A DNA stretch of 64,000 nt from Providencia burhodogranariea DSM 19968 (GCF_000314855.2 NZ_KB233222.1:72387-136386), one strand, 5' to 3'; numbered from the stretch's first letter, positions 8,594 through 19,085 are shown. The notes: generated by a model not told the origin, from the sequence alone. Numbers and translations are program-made.

Positions 8594-9520
8594 ATGTGGT
8601 TACGATCTGGAGTCGGGTTAGCTATTTTTTCTTATATCCTTTGGGGAATTACACCACTGTTTTATCGTTTATTACCTGGTGCGCAACCCCTAGAGTTACT
8701 TGCTCAGCGTGTTATCTGGTCTATTCCACTTTTATTGTTAATCCGCATGGTGATTAACAATAAAACAATATGGAAGCAAGTCTGGGCTGATAAGCGGTCG
8801 GTAATTTTGTGTTTATTTAGTTCAGCTGTCATGGCGATATCATGGGGAGCGTTCACTTACGCTTTGACTCATGAGCAAGTGTTAGCCGCCAGTCTTGGTT
8901 ATTTTATTAATCCGCTATTTTCCATTTTATTGGGAATGCTATTTTTGCATGAAAGGCTAGTTTTAGCTGAAAAAATGGCAGTGATGCTTATTCTTGCTGG
9001 CGTTTGTTTTCAAATTTGGCAATACGGTCAATTGCCAATGCTTGCATTGGTGATGGGCAGTGCTTTTGCCATTTATGGTTTGATCCGTAAATTTATTCGT
9101 TTTGATGTTATCACCTCGCTTTTCATTGAGGCGGTATGGCTATTACCTGTGGCTATCGGAATTACGTGGTGGTTGACAGCTAATGGAACCAGCGCAGTAG
9201 CTGTGGGCGATTGGCACATTAAGTTACTGTATATGCTGGCAGCACCTGTGACCATTATTCCATTACTGTTTTTCACTGCGGCGATTAAACGTACGACATT
9301 AACGGTGATAGGCCTCGCTCAATATATTGAACCCACTATTCAATTTTTACTCGCAGTGTTCCTATTTAACGAATTATTTGACTGGGTAAAGGGAGTTAGC
9401 TTCTCTCTGATTTGGTTGGGACTACTCTGTTGCATTATCGCTCTATTGTACAAGCGCTATGGTCAATTACATAAAAAAGCACCTTTTGTAACGGGGCGAG
9501 ATAAAACGCCTCACACCTAG
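8594..9520 (+). CDS. rarD: EamA/DMT-family transporter RarD
   Basis: A 308-residue inner-membrane protein with about ten transmembrane segments in two EamA repeats. Sequence blocks such as [37 protein letters not shown] and [20 protein letters not shown] are characteristic of RarD, named for a chloramphenicol-sensitivity phenotype in Pseudomonas. Its natural substrate is not settled; a small-metabolite exporter is likely. The start ATG at 8594 lies just before MWLRSG, where the first membrane helix begins. It stands alone between cscK and purT with its own upstream region. Confidence 0.85.
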   Translation: MWLRSGVGLAIFSYILWGITPLFYRLLPGAQPLELLAQRVIWSIPLLLLIRMVINNKTIWKQVWADKRSVILCLFSSAVMAISWGAFTYALTHEQVLAASLGYFINPLFSILLGMLFLHERLVLAEKMAVMLILAGVCFQIWQYGQLPMLALVMGSAFAIYGLIRKFIRFDVITSLFIEAVWLLPVAIGITWWLTANGTSAVAVGDWHIKLLYMLAAPVTIIPLLFFTAAIKRTTLTVIGLAQYIEPTIQFLLAVFLFNELFDWVKGVSFSLIWLGLLCCIIALLYKRYGQLHKKAPFVTGRDKTPHT

Positions 9521-9566
9521 TACCACGTTCAATAGATTAAGTGGTATTGAAGATCTTCGATGGTTA

Positions 9567-9589
9567 AGGCAAACGATTGCCTATATAAT
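9567..9589 (+). promoter_or_regulatory. PurR box and -10 element of purT
   Basis: AGGCAAACGATTGCCT (9567-9582) fits the PurR consensus ANGCAANCGNTTNCNT at every fixed position. A perfect TATAAT -10 hexamer (9584-9589) begins two bases later, so bound PurR would overlap the promoter and repress purT when purines are plentiful. Confidence 0.85.
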
Positions 9590-9632
9590 CTGTGCTATCA
9601 AATCGGTACATTTGCATAAAAGGTTATCTATC

Positions 9633-10811
9633 ATGAATCAATTAGGTACAGCACTTTGTCCTTCTGCAACTAAAGTTATGTTACTTGGCTCTGGCGAGCT
9701 TGGAAAAGAAGTGGCGATTGAGTGTCAGCGTTTGGGCATTGAAGTGATTGCGGTTGATCGTTATGACAATGCGCCTGCAATGCATGTAGCTCATCGTAGT
9801 TATACCATCAATATGTTAGATGGTGAGGCCATTCGCCAACTTGTTGAGATAGAAAAGCCTGATTTTATTGTGCCGGAAATTGAAGCTATCGCGACAAAAA
9901 CGTTAGTCGAACTTGAGGAACAAGGGCAAAAAGTAGTGCCTTCTGCTAATGCAGTTTATTTAACGATGAATCGTGAAGGGATCCGTCGACTTGCAGCAGA
10001 AGAGCTGGGATTACCAACATCAGATTATCGTTTTGTTGAGACTCAAGCTGATTTTATTGCAGCAGCGATAGAGATTGGTTTCCCTTGTATCGTAAAACCA
10101 GTGATGAGCTCATCGGGTAAGGGGCAGAGTATTATTCGCACCGCACAAGATCTTGATGCCGCGTGGCATTATTCACAAGACGGTGGACGCGCCGGTCAGG
10201 GTCGTGTGATTGTGGAAAAAATGGTTAATTTTGATTTTGAAATTACCATGCTGACGATCAATGCTATTGATGGCATTCATTTCTGTGCGTCAATCGGACA
10301 TCGCCAAGAAAAAGGTGATTATCGTGAATCATGGCAGCCGCAACAGATGAGTGAAACTGCATTGAAAAATGCACAATATGCAGCCGCTAAAATTGTTACT
10401 GCTTTAGGCGGATATGGTTTATTTGGTGTTGAATTGTTTGTTTGCGGTAATGACATCATTTTCAATGAAGTTTCGCCAAGACCTCATGATACAGGGATGG
10501 TGACTCTGATTTCACAAAACTTATCTGAATTTGCATTACATGTGCGCGCCTTTTTAGGGTTACCGATTGGTATCATTCGCCAATATGGCCCAAGTGCGTC
10601 TGCGGTAATTTTGCCAGAATTACATAGCCGTGATGTGGTTTTTGCAGGCCTTAGTCAGGCATTCGATTCTGACATTCAATTACGCTTGTTTGGTAAACCA
10701 GAAATTGCGGGAACACGTCGATTAGGAGTTGCTCTCGCTATAGCAGATTCTATTGAAACTGCGTTAAAGAAAGCCAAAAACGCAGCCATAACAGTAAAAG
10801 TTAGCGGATAA
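9633..10811 (+). CDS. purT: Formate-dependent GAR transformylase PurT
   Basis: PurT makes formyl-GAR from GAR, formate and ATP in purine synthesis, the folate-independent alternative to PurN. Starting at ATG 9633 ([15 protein letters not shown]) the product has 392 residues, the same as E. coli PurT. An upstream TTG at 9612 would add seven residues not found in the family. The ATP-grasp fold is visible in [12 protein letters not shown] near the N-terminus, the phosphate/ATP loop [11 protein letters not shown], and the metal site [16 protein letters not shown]. It is expressed from the PurR-controlled promoter at 9567-9589 and appears monocistronic. Confidence 0.95.
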   Translation: MNQLGTALCPSATKVMLLGSGELGKEVAIECQRLGIEVIAVDRYDNAPAMHVAHRSYTINMLDGEAIRQLVEIEKPDFIVPEIEAIATKTLVELEEQGQKVVPSANAVYLTMNREGIRRLAAEELGLPTSDYRFVETQADFIAAAIEIGFPCIVKPVMSSSGKGQSIIRTAQDLDAAWHYSQDGGRAGQGRVIVEKMVNFDFEITMLTINAIDGIHFCASIGHRQEKGDYRESWQPQQMSETALKNAQYAAAKIVTALGGYGLFGVELFVCGNDIIFNEVSPRPHDTGMVTLISQNLSEFALHVRAFLGLPIGIIRQYGPSASAVILPELHSRDVVFAGLSQAFDSDIQLRLFGKPEIAGTRRLGVALAIADSIETALKKAKNAAITVKVSG

Positions 10812-10874
10812 TTATTTCATCATAGCCCTTTGTTTTCACGGGGGCTGTGATTAGTCATAATTCATGCTCTCTTT

Positions 10875-12083
10875 TTACACTTGCTTATATTTGGCAATCT
10901 GTTCGATTTTTCGATAGTGAAACACGGCTAAGATTATAATGGCTGATAGCATCCCATAGCATACAATGATGCTAGACCAGTCGGGCACCCAGAATTGAAT
11001 GCATCCCCATGCAACTATAGATGCGAAAGACATCTGAATAGTAGCGATAAGTGCAGCTGCTGTGCCGGACAATGCTTTAAAAGGCGAGAGTGCGATTGAA
11101 GCTCCCGCCCCCATGAGTAACGCAAAACCAAAGCTACCCACTGTAGCTGGAATAATAAAGCGCCACACATTATTGACACTACCCCACAATCCATTAGCTA
11201 ATGTAAAGCCAACTACCGCCATTAATAAGCTCATCGCCCCAAACAATAAAATAAGAGGCTCTTTTAGGGTTTTTAACAAGAAGGAAACGGATAAGCTTCC
11301 TGCCGTGATAGCAATTGCATTTACGGCAAAATAAAAACCAAATTCATTAATTGGGATAGAGAACTGTTCAATAATTACAATTGGAGAACTCGAGAAAAAA
11401 ATTAATTGGCTTGCAAAACCACAGCTACTTGCCACCATACCTAATCTAAAACTAGGGTGTTTGAGAACATTTCTATAGTTGCCAATGATTGTTTGAAGAC
11501 TGATTGAGGTTTGATTGATTTCTAAAGGTAATGGTCTGAACCTTATTAGAATAAAACAAAGTAATAGGTATCCAGAAAGAAAATAAAAACTCGCTTCCCA
11601 ACCATAATGAATAATTAAAGTACCCCCGACAATTGGAGCCAAAACAGGAACAATGCTAATTACGCCATTTAATAGGCTGAACATTCGGCCAATATCTCGG
11701 CCATTAAATAGTTTAGGAACACTTGCAAAAACAGCAACAGCTGCTGCACTGGCACCGAGCCCTTGCAGTAGTCGAAATCCGATCAATACAGAAATACTCT
11801 CTGCAAAGTAAGTGAGGAGAGCACTAAAAAAATAAATATAACAGCCTAACGTAAAAATGCGTTGGGGACTAAAGCGGTCAACTAAAGGACCAAAAACCAG
11901 CTGGCCGAAACTTAAACTGATAATAAATCCACTGATTAACCATTGTGTTGTCGCGGCTGAGCTATTAAAGGAGTCTGCAATAGTTGTCATGCTAGGAATA
12001 CAAATATCCAAACCTAGTGGCGCAACAGCAACCAAAGGAAATAACCAAAGAGCACGTTGAGATAATACGGTATTTTTTTTCAT
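10875..12083 (-). CDS. Bcr/CflA-family drug exporter (MFS)
   Basis: A 402-residue major-facilitator protein with twelve predicted membrane helices and the DHA1 layout. The N-terminal blocks LGLDICIPSMTTIA, TQWLISGFIISLSFGQLVFGPLVDR and FRLLQGLGASAAAVAVFA (motif C region) are typical of Bcr/CflA exporters, which expel bicyclomycin, chloramphenicol or other small molecules by proton exchange. It differs enough from E. coli Bcr and MdtL that I do not assign a symbol. It converges with purT and is transcribed alone from an AT-rich region that shows no recognisable operator. Confidence 0.8.
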   Translation of the reverse strand: MKKNTVLSQRALWLFPLVAVAPLGLDICIPSMTTIADSFNSSAATTQWLISGFIISLSFGQLVFGPLVDRFSPQRIFTLGCYIYFFSALLTYFAESISVLIGFRLLQGLGASAAAVAVFASVPKLFNGRDIGRMFSLLNGVISIVPVLAPIVGGTLIIHYGWEASFYFLSGYLLLCFILIRFRPLPLEINQTSISLQTIIGNYRNVLKHPSFRLGMVASSCGFASQLIFFSSSPIVIIEQFSIPINEFGFYFAVNAIAITAGSLSVSFLLKTLKEPLILLFGAMSLLMAVVGFTLANGLWGSVNNVWRFIIPATVGSFGFALLMGAGASIALSPFKALSGTAAALIATIQMSFASIVAWGCIQFWVPDWSSIIVCYGMLSAIIILAVFHYRKIEQIAKYKQV

Positions 12084-12729
12084 AAATTACTCTACCAGCC
12101 TAATAAATTTCTGACCGGGTGATTGATAACCTTGCATTTTGAATATTTTAGTTTCAGATTAGAGTGAACAGTTTTATTCATGTCAGGTCGGCTGATATAT
12201 TTTTCATGTTAAATTCCTTTTTTAGTTGAGTTAAATAATGAGCGGTATGAATCTGTTAATTATTTTGCGTTTAAATCATATAGTTATATTTATTTATAGA
12301 TGCACATAGAATAATTAAACGAATTGTTTAATGTTATTGCGATAGAGTGACTTTTTTGTCATCTAGAATAACCAGTCACGCTTCAAATTGCATGACTGGT
12401 GGCTAAAATTTGCTAGTCGAATCACGGAAATTATCTATACTCTTCAATGAATTACTCTTATCATCCAGATGCAAGTTTAATTATTTGGAGTATAAGTTTA
12501 CAATTATATAATCTAAATATTATTCAATTATGAATTTTTTAGTTAATAAAATATTCAGTAATTTTAAATAGAATAGTAATTGTGATTTATCATATAATGA
12601 ATATGATTTAATCATTGATTGTTTATATATTTAATATAAAAAATATTATTGGTAAGTCATTATCGCCTAAGAATTAATTTTATAGCTAATAATCGCCCAC
12701 CGTACTGCACTGGGGGGCGAGGGTATATA
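12084..12729. other. AT-rich intergenic region with one hairpin
   Basis: About 650 bases without a credible gene. The only clear structure is at 12371-12400: an eight-base perfect stem ACCAGTCA/TGACTGGT around a loop containing CTTCAAATTGCA. That loop resembles the arm of the palindromic repeat family and may be a remnant of it. The rest is simple AT-rich sequence. Confidence 0.45.
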
Positions 12730-14340
12730 CTAATGGTTATCTTGCAGGATCATCGCTGCACCGCGTTCGGCAATCATAATTGTTGGGGCATTGGTATTAC
12801 CGCTTGGGATTTCTGGCATCACGGAACAATCAATTACTCTTAACTTATTGATGCCATGAACGCGTAAGCGTAAATCAGTGACCGATGTTGTTGTCTCTTT
12901 CCCCATTCTACAACTGCCCACAGGGTGATAAACAGTCTTACAAAAATTGCGAACAAACTCTTCGAGTGCCGCATCATCATGACGTACTTGCGGTGGTGGC
13001 ATCAGAATTTCTTTGCTTACAGATTGAAGAGCCTCAGATTCAAGAACCTTTAAACCAAATAAAACTGCGCGTTTACAGCCTTCCATATCTTCTGGTGAAG
13101 CTAAATAGTTAGCATGAATTTTCAATGGCGCTTGTGGGTCTTTACTGCGCAGTAGCAACTCACCACGAGATTTTGGTTGTAGGTATCCTACTTTTAATGA
13201 GTAGCCGTGGGTTGCAGGAAGTGGCTCTCCCGGAACATCATCCCAGCTATCGAGTATCGGTAAAAAATGAATTTGAACATCTGGGCGGCCTTGCCCGCAG
13301 CTATCAATAAATGCCGCACCTTCGAGCACGTTAGAAGCCAGTAACCCGCTGCGAAAGGCCATCCATTGAAAACCATGACGCAGAGCATTAAGCCCTTGGT
13401 CGGCACCAAATAGGCTAATTGGTTCTTTAGTGGTGACATTTATCGACATGTGAAGATGGTCATGGAAGTTTTTACCAACAGGTAAATCTGCAATGCTCTC
13501 AATGCCCAATGAAGTTAAATGCTCTTTAGGTCCAATACCCGACAACATTAACAGTTTTGCGGATCCCATTGCTCCAGCACAGATAACAACTTCCTGACTG
13601 GCGAATGCTTCAATTTCATGACCATGATTTCCCTGATAAGCAACGCCAACGGCGACACCATTACGGATAATAATACGGTTGACTTGTTTATTAAGTTTTA
13701 GTGTCAGTTTATCGCTTGGCATGACACTTTTAAGGTAAGTTTTTGAGGTACTAGCTCTTTCACCATTTTGGGTGGTGGTTTGGTAAAAACCAACACCTTG
13801 TTGATTCTCACCATTCAGGTCATTCACATAAGGAAGACCTTGCTCTTGTGCGGCTCGTACAAAGGCCATTGAAAGAGGGTGACGATAGCGGTTTTCACTG
13901 ACTAGTAATGGCCCGGTTGTACCATGGTAGCTATCGGATAAACTTTCGTTTTGCTCTGCTTTTTTGAACCAAGGTAGGACATCGTTATAGCTCCAGCCTT
14001 CACAACCATATTTTTGAGCCCAATTATCATAGTCTTGTTTTTGGCCTCGAATATAAATCATGCCATTGATTGAACTGCTACCACCCAACACTTTACCTTG
14101 TGCTATTTGCATTTTACGGTTGTTAGCGTGAGGCTCTGGCTCCGTTTCATATGGCCAGCTTTTTTGAGCGATAATTTTTGCAACACCCGCTGGCATGCGA
14201 ATGTAGAGATTATTATCGCTACCACCAGCTTCAATCAATAGAACCCGTAATTGAGTTTCTTTTATGAGACGTGCGGCGATGACACAACCCGCAGAACCAG
14301 CACCAACAATAATATAATCATAGTTTTCTGTGTTCATCAT
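12730..14340 (-). CDS. GMC-family FAD-dependent oxidoreductase (choline dehydrogenase-like)
   Basis: A 536-residue glucose-methanol-choline oxidoreductase. The N-terminal FAD Rossmann motif is YIIVGAGSAGCVIAARL (residues about 9-25), followed by the GMC signature region GKVLGGSSSINGMIYIRGQ. The catalytic His lies in the C-terminal block KTVYHPVGSCRMG, and a second conserved block near the end reads NTNAPTIMIAERGA. It is similar in size to BetA, but there is no betB, betI or betT beside it. Choline is therefore only one candidate; other primary alcohols such as those used by AlkJ-like enzymes are equally possible. It is transcribed alone. Two adjacent ATGs are possible starts. Confidence 0.8.
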   Translation of the reverse strand: MMNTENYDYIIVGAGSAGCVIAARLIKETQLRVLLIEAGGSDNNLYIRMPAGVAKIIAQKSWPYETEPEPHANNRKMQIAQGKVLGGSSSINGMIYIRGQKQDYDNWAQKYGCEGWSYNDVLPWFKKAEQNESLSDSYHGTTGPLLVSENRYRHPLSMAFVRAAQEQGLPYVNDLNGENQQGVGFYQTTTQNGERASTSKTYLKSVMPSDKLTLKLNKQVNRIIIRNGVAVGVAYQGNHGHEIEAFASQEVVICAGAMGSAKLLMLSGIGPKEHLTSLGIESIADLPVGKNFHDHLHMSINVTTKEPISLFGADQGLNALRHGFQWMAFRSGLLASNVLEGAAFIDSCGQGRPDVQIHFLPILDSWDDVPGEPLPATHGYSLKVGYLQPKSRGELLLRSKDPQAPLKIHANYLASPEDMEGCKRAVLFGLKVLESEALQSVSKEILMPPPQVRHDDAALEEFVRNFCKTVYHPVGSCRMGKETTTSVTDLRLRVHGINKLRVIDCSVMPEIPSGNTNAPTIMIAERGAAMILQDNH

Positions 14341-14768
14341 TTTCCCTGATATACATTAAGTATTTAACAAATTTCATTCATTTGATTAACGATATCGCTT
14401 TATTTTGTTAATGTATTAATAATATTTTATTTTTGTGAGGTTGCTCAAAGTGATTATCTATATTTATTACTAATTTCATATCTAACTATTTATTTAATAT
14501 GATTAATTTATTTTTTAATGGAAGGTGAAGGATGGGTAAAATATTGTTAATAGATAAATGAAGTTACTATTGATCATTGGGGGAAATATTTTGATCTTGA
14601 TGAAAAGGAACTAAGCTAAAACATTAGGCTATCGAAATAGGCGGCTTTATTGGCATGTATTTCAATTATTTTATCAGGATCTTCTTTTTTCATTTTATTC
14701 TTAGTTTTAATCTACAACATATTCGATATATTAAATTCAACATAACTAACTGTAAGTAAAAAATAATC
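14341..14768. other. Intergenic region
   Basis: About 430 AT-rich bases between the divergent GMC oxidoreductase and WG-repeat genes. Promoters for both must lie here, but I see no clear operator, repeat or small gene. Confidence 0.5.
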
Positions 14769-15257
14769 ATGATTACAAAATGCCTATTTATACTGATGTT
14801 AGCTGTACCTCATATGATGTTCGCGAATTCGCTTCATGAGCAATATGAACAATATGTGCAGCAGATTGGTGAACCTGATATTTCAATAAATTGCTTTGAG
14901 GCAGGGTCTACTTATCAATATTGTTTAAAATATATCCCAAAGCAGGGGGTGATAGTTACTGACAAACAAGGAAATGAAGCGTATCAGATTTATTTCTTTG
15001 ATAACTGGCCCGATGAACCTAAAGATGGGGTCTATCGCATTCGCCAAGGCGACAAAATTGGTTTCGCTGATGAAAAAACGGGAAATATCGTCATTAACGC
15101 TAAATATGATTGCGCTTTCCCTTTCGAAAATGGCAAAGCTAATATTGGAATGGGTTGCCTGCGTGAAACAGATGGTGAGCATAGCTGGTGGGTTGGTGGT
15201 GATTGGCACTCAATAGACTTGCAGGGCAATGTTACAGAAATAAATTCACAACCTTAA
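14769..15257 (+). CDS. Secreted WG-repeat-like protein
   Basis: A 162-residue protein with a cleavable signal peptide (MITKCLFILMLAVPHMMFAN, cleavage probably after the Ala at 19), so it is exported to the periplasm. Residues about 88-125 (GVYRIRQGDKIGFADEKTG, then NIVINAKYDCAFPFENGKA) form one good WG/KWG repeat ('g.kwGyid.tGk.vI...yd.a.pF.nGlA'). The mature part holds four cysteines (at about 42, 52, 114 and 129) that could form disulphides. Its function is unknown. No ribosome site stronger than AAGTA is seen. It is probably a single-gene unit. Confidence 0.6.
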   Translation: MITKCLFILMLAVPHMMFANSLHEQYEQYVQQIGEPDISINCFEAGSTYQYCLKYIPKQGVIVTDKQGNEAYQIYFFDNWPDEPKDGVYRIRQGDKIGFADEKTGNIVINAKYDCAFPFENGKANIGMGCLRETDGEHSWWVGGDWHSIDLQGNVTEINSQP

Positions 15258-15413
15258 ATATTTACTTTTTTATGGGTAATAATTAACAAATTACTTCACT
15301 TTCATTATTTAACTTAAAGTGATTAACTTACTGATAATGAATGATTATTGTTAAGTTAATCACATTTTTACTCTAATTGGTATTTTGTTCAAACCATTCA
15401 CATCAAGAATATG

Positions 15414-15441
15414 ACCGCTTAATTTCGTATGCGACCACTCG
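15414..15441 (+). promoter_or_regulatory. Candidate BtsR-type direct repeat upstream of btsT
   Basis: ACCGCTTA and ACCACTCG occur as direct repeats 20 bases apart, about 210 bases before the btsT start. They resemble the paired ACC(G/A)CT(C/T)A motif reported for the LytTR regulator BtsR (YehT), as I recall it. The E. coli repeats are about 21 bases apart, so the one-base difference leaves this tentative. Pyruvate control of btsT through BtsS/BtsR would be expected. Confidence 0.5.
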
Positions 15442-15647
15442 CCTGAACTTCACTCCTTCATAAATAGATATTTCTTATCATAGACACCATGGCATAGCTC
15501 AAATTTATCTTAGTATGCGGCGATAATAACTGCCAAAAAACAGATTTATCAATAGTGAAATCATATTATTCAAAATATGATTTCATAACTTTCATCGATA
15601 AATCAATAAAATAAGAGAGAACTTCGTTTTACCTTAAAGGGTGCTCT

Positions 15648-17801
15648 ATGACTAAAAATGGTATTTTAAAGCACGTTCCTTGGTTTATCCTTGGAATAAT
15701 TGGTGCGGTCTGTTTAGGCGTTGTTGCGCTTAGACGTGGGGAACACATCAGTGCACTATGGATTGTTGTGGCGTCAGTTGCTGTTTATCTAATTGCTTAT
15801 CGTTATTACAGCTTGTATATCGCTAAAAAAGTAATGAAGTTGGATGAAACACGGGCAACACCTGCCGTCATTAATAATGATGGTTTAAACTATGTACCGA
15901 CCAATAAAAACGTATTGTTTGGTCACCACTTTGCTGCAATTGCGGGGGCTGGGCCTCTAGTAGGTCCTGTTTTAGCTGCACAAGTTGGCTATTTACCCGG
16001 TACCTTATGGCTGCTAGCAGGGGTTGTGCTCGCAGGTGCGGTACAAGATTTTATGGTGCTATTTATTTCATCACGCCGTAATGGTGCATCTTTGGGGGAA
16101 ATAATCAAAGAAGAGCTAGGCCCAATTCCGGGAACCTTGGCTCTTTTTGGTTGTTTCCTCATTATGATCATTATTCTTGCCGTGTTAGCACTGATTGTGG
16201 TTAAAGCATTGGCGGAAAGCCCATGGGGGGTCTTTACTGTTTGTTCGACTGTACCGATTGCGCTATTTATGGGGATATATATGCGATATATCCGACCGGG
16301 GCGTGTGGGTGAGATCTCGGCCATCGGCATCATTCTATTAGTTCTATCAATCTGGTTTGGTGGTGTTATTGCTCATGACCCATACTGGGGACCAGCATTG
16401 ACCTTTAAAGATACAACGATTACTTATGTATTAGTTGGTTATGCATTTATTTCTGCTTTGCTGCCCGTTTGGCTGATTTTGGCTCCACGTGACTATCTGG
16501 CGACCTTCCTAAAAATTGGGGTAATTGTTGGTTTAGCTGTCGGTATTGTGATCTTAAACCCAGAACTGAAAATGCCTGCGGTAACTCAGTACGTTGATGG
16601 CACAGGTCCTGTATGGAAAGGAACATTATTCCCATTCCTGTTTATCACGATTGCTTGTGGTGCGGTATCTGGTTTCCACGCATTGATTGCATCGGGCACA
16701 ACACCTAAGTTACTGGCTAACGAAAAAGATGCGCGTTACATCGGTTATGGTGCGATGTTAATGGAATCTTTTGTTGCGATTATGGCATTGGTTGCTGCCT
16801 CTATCATCGAGCCGGGACTCTATTTTGCGATGAATACACCACCAGCTGCTTTAGGTATCACAATGCCTAACCTGCATGAATTAGGTGGACCTGACGGTGC
16901 TATGATTATGGCGCAGCTGAAAGATGTCTCTGTTCAAGCAGCCGCCACAATTAGTTCATGGGGCTTTGTCATTTCGCCTGAACAAATCATGCAAACTGCG
17001 AAAGATATCGGTGAACCATCGGTTCTGAACCGTGCGGGTGGTGCACCAACCCTAGCCGTTGGTATTGCTTATGTATTCCATGAAATCATTCCTGCGGCAA
17101 ATATGGGCTTCTGGTACCACTTTGGTATTCTATTCGAAGCGCTGTTTATTTTAACTGCACTGGATGCGGGAACGCGCTCAGGTCGTTTCATGCTGCAAGA
17201 TTTGCTTGGTAACTTTGTACCCGGCTTGAAAAAAACTGATTCCCTTGTGGCTGGTATTATCGGAACTGCGGGCTGTGTTGGTTTGTGGGGCTACTTGTTG
17301 TACCAAGGCGTTGTTGACCCACTGGGCGGCGTTAAGAGCCTATGGCCTCTGTTCGGTATCTCGAACCAGATGCTAGCGGCGGTAGCGTTGGTTCTCAGTA
17401 CGGTTGTATTGATTAAAATGAAACGTAGCAAATATATCTACGTAACGGTATTGCCTGCGGTATGGTTGCTGATTTGTACCACTTGGGCATTAGGTCTGAA
17501 ATTATTCAGTGAAAACCCACAACTCGAAGGCTTCCTATATCTAGCAAAAGCGTATAAAGAGAAGATTGCTGCGGGTGGTGCAGATTTAACAGCACAACAA
17601 ATCACTGACATGAATCACATTATTATCAATAACTATACGAATGCGGGTCTGAGTATCCTGTTCTTAGTTGTCGTCTACGGTATTATTTTCTATGGTATCA
17701 GAATGGGTATTAAATCTTACAAAAACCCAGAACGTACCGATGCAGAGACTCCGTATGTACCAGTACCTAAAGAAGGTGTGAAAATTTCATCTTCACATTA
17801 A
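15648..17801 (+). CDS. btsT: Pyruvate/H+ symporter BtsT (CstA family)
   Basis: A 717-residue inner-membrane transporter with about 16-18 membrane helices, nearly identical in sequence and length to E. coli BtsT (YjiY, 716 residues). Examples are the start region HVPWFILGIIGAVCLGVVAL, the block VLFGHHFAAIAGAGPLVGP and the end TPYVPVPKEGVKISS. BtsT imports pyruvate with protons and is induced by the BtsS/BtsR sensor system when nutrients become scarce. CstA itself is a close paralogue, but the downstream partners yjiX and yjiA and the C-terminal tail identify this as BtsT. A 390-base leader upstream carries a candidate BtsR direct repeat. Confidence 0.95.
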   Translation: MTKNGILKHVPWFILGIIGAVCLGVVALRRGEHISALWIVVASVAVYLIAYRYYSLYIAKKVMKLDETRATPAVINNDGLNYVPTNKNVLFGHHFAAIAGAGPLVGPVLAAQVGYLPGTLWLLAGVVLAGAVQDFMVLFISSRRNGASLGEIIKEELGPIPGTLALFGCFLIMIIILAVLALIVVKALAESPWGVFTVCSTVPIALFMGIYMRYIRPGRVGEISAIGIILLVLSIWFGGVIAHDPYWGPALTFKDTTITYVLVGYAFISALLPVWLILAPRDYLATFLKIGVIVGLAVGIVILNPELKMPAVTQYVDGTGPVWKGTLFPFLFITIACGAVSGFHALIASGTTPKLLANEKDARYIGYGAMLMESFVAIMALVAASIIEPGLYFAMNTPPAALGITMPNLHELGGPDGAMIMAQLKDVSVQAAATISSWGFVISPEQIMQTAKDIGEPSVLNRAGGAPTLAVGIAYVFHEIIPAANMGFWYHFGILFEALFILTALDAGTRSGRFMLQDLLGNFVPGLKKTDSLVAGIIGTAGCVGLWGYLLYQGVVDPLGGVKSLWPLFGISNQMLAAVALVLSTVVLIKMKRSKYIYVTVLPAVWLLICTTWALGLKLFSENPQLEGFLYLAKAYKEKIAAGGADLTAQQITDMNHIIINNYTNAGLSILFLVVVYGIIFYGIRMGIKSYKNPERTDAETPYVPVPKEGVKISSSH

Positions 17802-17821
17802 TCTTTAGTGCATAAAAAGAG

Positions 17822-17854
17822 TGCCCTGCATCGCGAAAAAAGCGATGTAGGGCA
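17822..17854 (+). other. Intercistronic hairpin between btsT and yjiX
   Basis: TGCCCTGCATCGC pairs with GCGATGTAGGGCA (one mismatch) around a short A-rich loop. It has only a short downstream T run. It may trim or stabilise the btsT message and lower yjiX-yjiA expression, rather than act as a full terminator. Confidence 0.55.
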
Positions 17855-17872
17855 TTTCTATTGGAGCGTATT

Positions 17873-18076
17873 ATGTTTGGAAATTTAGGCAAAACAGGTA
17901 AATACCTAGGGCAAGCCGCTCGTATGTTAGTGGGTATTCCTGACTATGATACTTATGTACAACATATGAAAGACAATCATCCCGATAAGCCCATGATGAC
18001 ATACAAAGAATTTTTTCGTGAGCGCCAAGATGCTCGTTATGGTGGAAGTGGTAAAGGCGGATTTCGCTGCTGTTAA
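17873..18076 (+). CDS. yjiX: YjiX/YbdD family small protein
   Basis: A 67-residue protein of the YbdD/YjiX family (DUF466), matching E. coli YjiX in length and sequence from MFGNLG to the conserved C-terminal GKGGFRCC. The ATG at 17873 is chosen because GGAG lies six bases upstream and it matches the family start. A longer frame from 17861 lacks support. YbdD and YjiX always follow CstA-type carriers, and the conserved Cys-Cys tail suggests a role in assembly or regulation of the transporter. The biochemical function is unproven. It lies between btsT and yjiA in the usual order. Confidence 0.9.
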   Translation: MFGNLGKTGKYLGQAARMLVGIPDYDTYVQHMKDNHPDKPMMTYKEFFRERQDARYGGSGKGGFRCC

Positions 18077-18104
18077 TCAATGACGTGACGTAATGAGGAA
18101 GACA

Positions 18105-19064
18105 ATGAAAGCTATCCCTGTAACTATTCTGACCGGTTTTCTCGGTGCGGGAAAAACCACCCTATTGCGCCATATTCTTCAGGCTGATCATGGGCATAAA
18201 ATTGCGGTCATTGAAAATGAATTTGGTGAAGTGCCGATTGATAATGCCTTAATTGGTGATCGTGCAACGCAAATTACCACATTGAGCAATGGTTGTATCT
18301 GTTGTAGCCGCTCAAATGAATTAGAAAATGCATTATTAGACCTGTTAGATGGCTTAGATACGGGTAAGCTTGATTTTGATAGATTAGTGATTGAATGTAC
18401 GGGAATGGCCGATCCAGGACCCATTACGCAAACCTTTTTTTCACATGAAATATTATGTGAACGTTTTCTATTGGATGGCATTATCACTTTGGTGGATGCG
18501 GTTCATGCTGACAAACAACTCGATGATTTCGCCATAGCACAGGCGCAAATTGGTTATGCAGATAGGATTTTATTAACCAAAACTGATGTACAGCCTGACC
18601 ATGATGCTTTAAGAGAACGCTTACAGCGCATGAATGCGCGAGCACCTATTTATTCGGTTACTCATGGTGATATTAATCTCGAATTATTGTTTGATATCGA
18701 AGGGTTTCTATTAGATTCACAGCTTAAAGTGAGTCAGCCGACTTTCCGATTTGCACCAAAACAGCAAAATGAAGTCAGTTCAATTGTTGTGGAGTTTGAT
18801 TATCCGGTTGAGCTGATGGCAGTCTCTGAGGTGATGGAAAATCTGTTGGTCAGTTTTGCAGATAATTTATTACGCTACAAAGGGATCTTATCGATAAAAG
18901 ATGAGCCTAAGCGTTTGCTTTTCCAAGGTGTCCAACGCCTATACAGTGCTGATTGGGATAGAGACTGGGAAAAAAATGAAACACGCAAAAGTATCTTAGT
19001 ATTTATTGGTGTTAATTTGCCTGAAGAGATAATTCGCGAAAAATTTGCTCAATTGGCATCATGA
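18105..19064 (+). CDS. yjiA: COG0523 GTPase YjiA
   Basis: A 319-residue metal-binding P-loop GTPase of the CobW/YjiA family. Walker A is GFLGAGKTT near the N-terminus. The metal-binding CxCC motif is NGCICCS (about residues 64-70), the GTP-specificity motif reads LLTKTD, and the ENEFGE and IECTGMADPGP blocks match E. coli YjiA (318 residues). Such proteins act as metallochaperones, and E. coli YjiA binds zinc and other transition metals; the client here is unknown. ATG 18105 follows AGGAAG by four bases and fits the family better than the ATG at 18093. It is the third gene of the btsT-yjiX-yjiA unit. Confidence 0.92.
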   Translation: MKAIPVTILTGFLGAGKTTLLRHILQADHGHKIAVIENEFGEVPIDNALIGDRATQITTLSNGCICCSRSNELENALLDLLDGLDTGKLDFDRLVIECTGMADPGPITQTFFSHEILCERFLLDGIITLVDAVHADKQLDDFAIAQAQIGYADRILLTKTDVQPDHDALRERLQRMNARAPIYSVTHGDINLELLFDIEGFLLDSQLKVSQPTFRFAPKQQNEVSSIVVEFDYPVELMAVSEVMENLLVSFADNLLRYKGILSIKDEPKRLLFQGVQRLYSADWDRDWEKNETRKSILVFIGVNLPEEIIREKFAQLAS

Positions 19065-19085
19065 TTCATCACATTTCAGTTTCAT

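Noticed and set aside
12730-14340. Calling the GMC oxidoreductase betA
   Set aside because: No bet genes are nearby and the sequence is a general GMC match; the specific substrate is not supported.
15648-17801. Calling the transporter cstA
   Set aside because: Length, C-terminal tail and the yjiX-yjiA partners match BtsT (YjiY) rather than CstA.
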